Shown here piece by piece: positions 63,491 through 64,000 of a stretch of DNA of 64,000 bases (the stretch's first letter is position 1; every line of letters begins with the position of its first letter). A program made the translations under genes and the position numbers. The notes beneath the pieces were generated by a model that made no database searches, was not told the origin of the DNA, and saw nothing but the letters and a program-made list of their open reading frames with translations. The stretch comes from Pseudomonas arsenicoxydans (GTDB lineage: Bacteria; Pseudomonadota; Gammaproteobacteria; Pseudomonadales; Pseudomonadaceae), in contig NZ_LT629705.1 of assembly GCF_900103875.1 (NCBI RefSeq), positions 3,481,001-3,545,000 of the forward strand. The letters run 5' to 3'.

Positions 63491-64000
63491 ATGAATAGCA
63501 ACACACTGTGGTTGATCGGCCGGCGTCTGGGCGCCGCGATCGTGACTTTGTTGATCGTGTCCATGGTCGTGTTTGCGATCACGGCGGTCCTGCCGGGGGA
63601 CGCGGCGCAACAATCCCTCGGACAGTTCGCCACGCCGGAACAGGTGGCGGCGCTGCGCCTGAAACTGGGGCTCGATCAGCCCGGTGTGCTGCGTTACTTG
63701 CACTGGTTGATGAACCTGCTCAGCGGTGACATGGGGGTGTCGGTGTCCAACGCCATGCCGGTCAGCGATTTGATGGCCGGCCGCGTGCCGAACACCCTGA
63801 TGCTGGCGGCCGCTACGGCGCTGGTGTCGGTGCCGGTGGCATTGATTCTGGGCATCGGCTCGGCGATGGCGCGCGGTGGGCGCATAGACAGCTTCCTGAG
63901 CTTTTTCACCCTGGCCATGGTCGCCGTCCCGGAGTTTCTGGTGGCGACCCTGGCGGTGCTGATTTTTGCGGTAAACCTGGGCTGGTTGTCGGCGTTGTCC
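63491..64000 (+). CDS. Peptide ABC transporter permease (3' end beyond window)
   Basis: The frame is open to the window edge (170 codons). GGAGGG precedes the ATG. LWLIGRRLGAAIVTLLIVSM is the DppB/OppB-type first helix; then TAVLPGDAAQQSLGQFATPE and GLDQPGVLRYLHWLMNLLSG, DMGVSVSNAMPVSDLM fit the DppB family. Partial. Confidence 0.93.
   Translation, partial: MNSNTLWLIGRRLGAAIVTLLIVSMVVFAITAVLPGDAAQQSLGQFATPEQVAALRLKLGLDQPGVLRYLHWLMNLLSGDMGVSVSNAMPVSDLMAGRVPNTLMLAAATALVSVPVALILGIGSAMARGGRIDSFLSFFTLAMVAVPEFLVATLAVLIFAVNLGWLSALS

Noticed and set aside
62429..63703. A 424-codon minus frame opposite the ABC substrate-binding protein
   Set aside because: Antisense shadow in GC-rich DNA; the plus strand has a Tat signal and family motifs.

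Overview
The window looks like a Pseudomonas chromosome, probably of the fluorescens/putida kind. The evidence is the Pseudomonas-style Aer and BdlA-like sensors, the ars operon layout, the codon use, and the amine/peptide utilisation genes at the right end. About 56 kb of it is an accessory resistance island. It is built from at least two, probably three, units that carry related P4-type tyrosine integrases (7.2, 38.9-40.3 and 54.5-55.9 kb). Two units end in the same 3' tRNA fragment (probably tRNA-Pro) plus terminator, at 40.48-40.56 and 56.12-56.20 kb. The segment between these repeats is about 15.6 kb.

Left part (0-7 kb): the end of an Aer-type receptor, an EAL phosphodiesterase, a PAS-PAS-MCP protein like BdlA, then a divergent stress-sensing locus. 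That locus has periplasmic HbpS-like and HIU-hydrolase proteins facing an HprR/HprS-type two-component system across an HprR-like box.

Arsenic block (8.8-25 kb): arsenite oxidase aioBA; an ArsR/ArsO pair with clear palindromic operators; a long operon arsC-arsR-arsC-acr3-arsH-phosphatase-gapdh-arsJ covering reduction, arsenite efflux and 1-arseno-3-phosphoglycerate efflux; a CDF metal exporter; and an opposite-strand operon arsO-arsP-thioredoxin-like-ATP-grasp that probably handles organoarsenicals.

Fluoride and other stress (25-38.5 kb): a fluoride riboswitch with crcB, a DUF190 gene and a beheaded pyrophosphatase; a YafJ-like amidotransferase; SulP plus UspA; ChrA; a second tandem UspA; and TerC. 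Three more copies of the fluoride riboswitch lie at 32.2, 36.0 and 54.2 kb without a downstream channel gene. Five ~150-bp, non-coding, inverted-repeat elements (MITE-like, ends resembling IS21-family ends) are scattered through the island, several abutting riboswitch leaders or integrase ends.

Right unit (40.5-56.2 kb): phage-like remnants (integrase and excisionase pieces, small phage ORFs, a module duplicated from 32.7-34.2 kb), a beta-carbonic anhydrase, an IS5-type remnant, and a TetR-controlled divergent operon of an Old Yellow Enzyme, SDR, alpha/beta hydrolase and quinone oxidoreductase.

Right flank (57-64 kb): what looks like core chromosome, with cupin, GNAT, a broken aldehyde dehydrogenase, an L-2-haloacid-dehalogenase-like HAD, an FAD amine oxidoreductase and the start of a peptide ABC transporter. 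All functional assignments come from reading motifs by eye; no database search was run.
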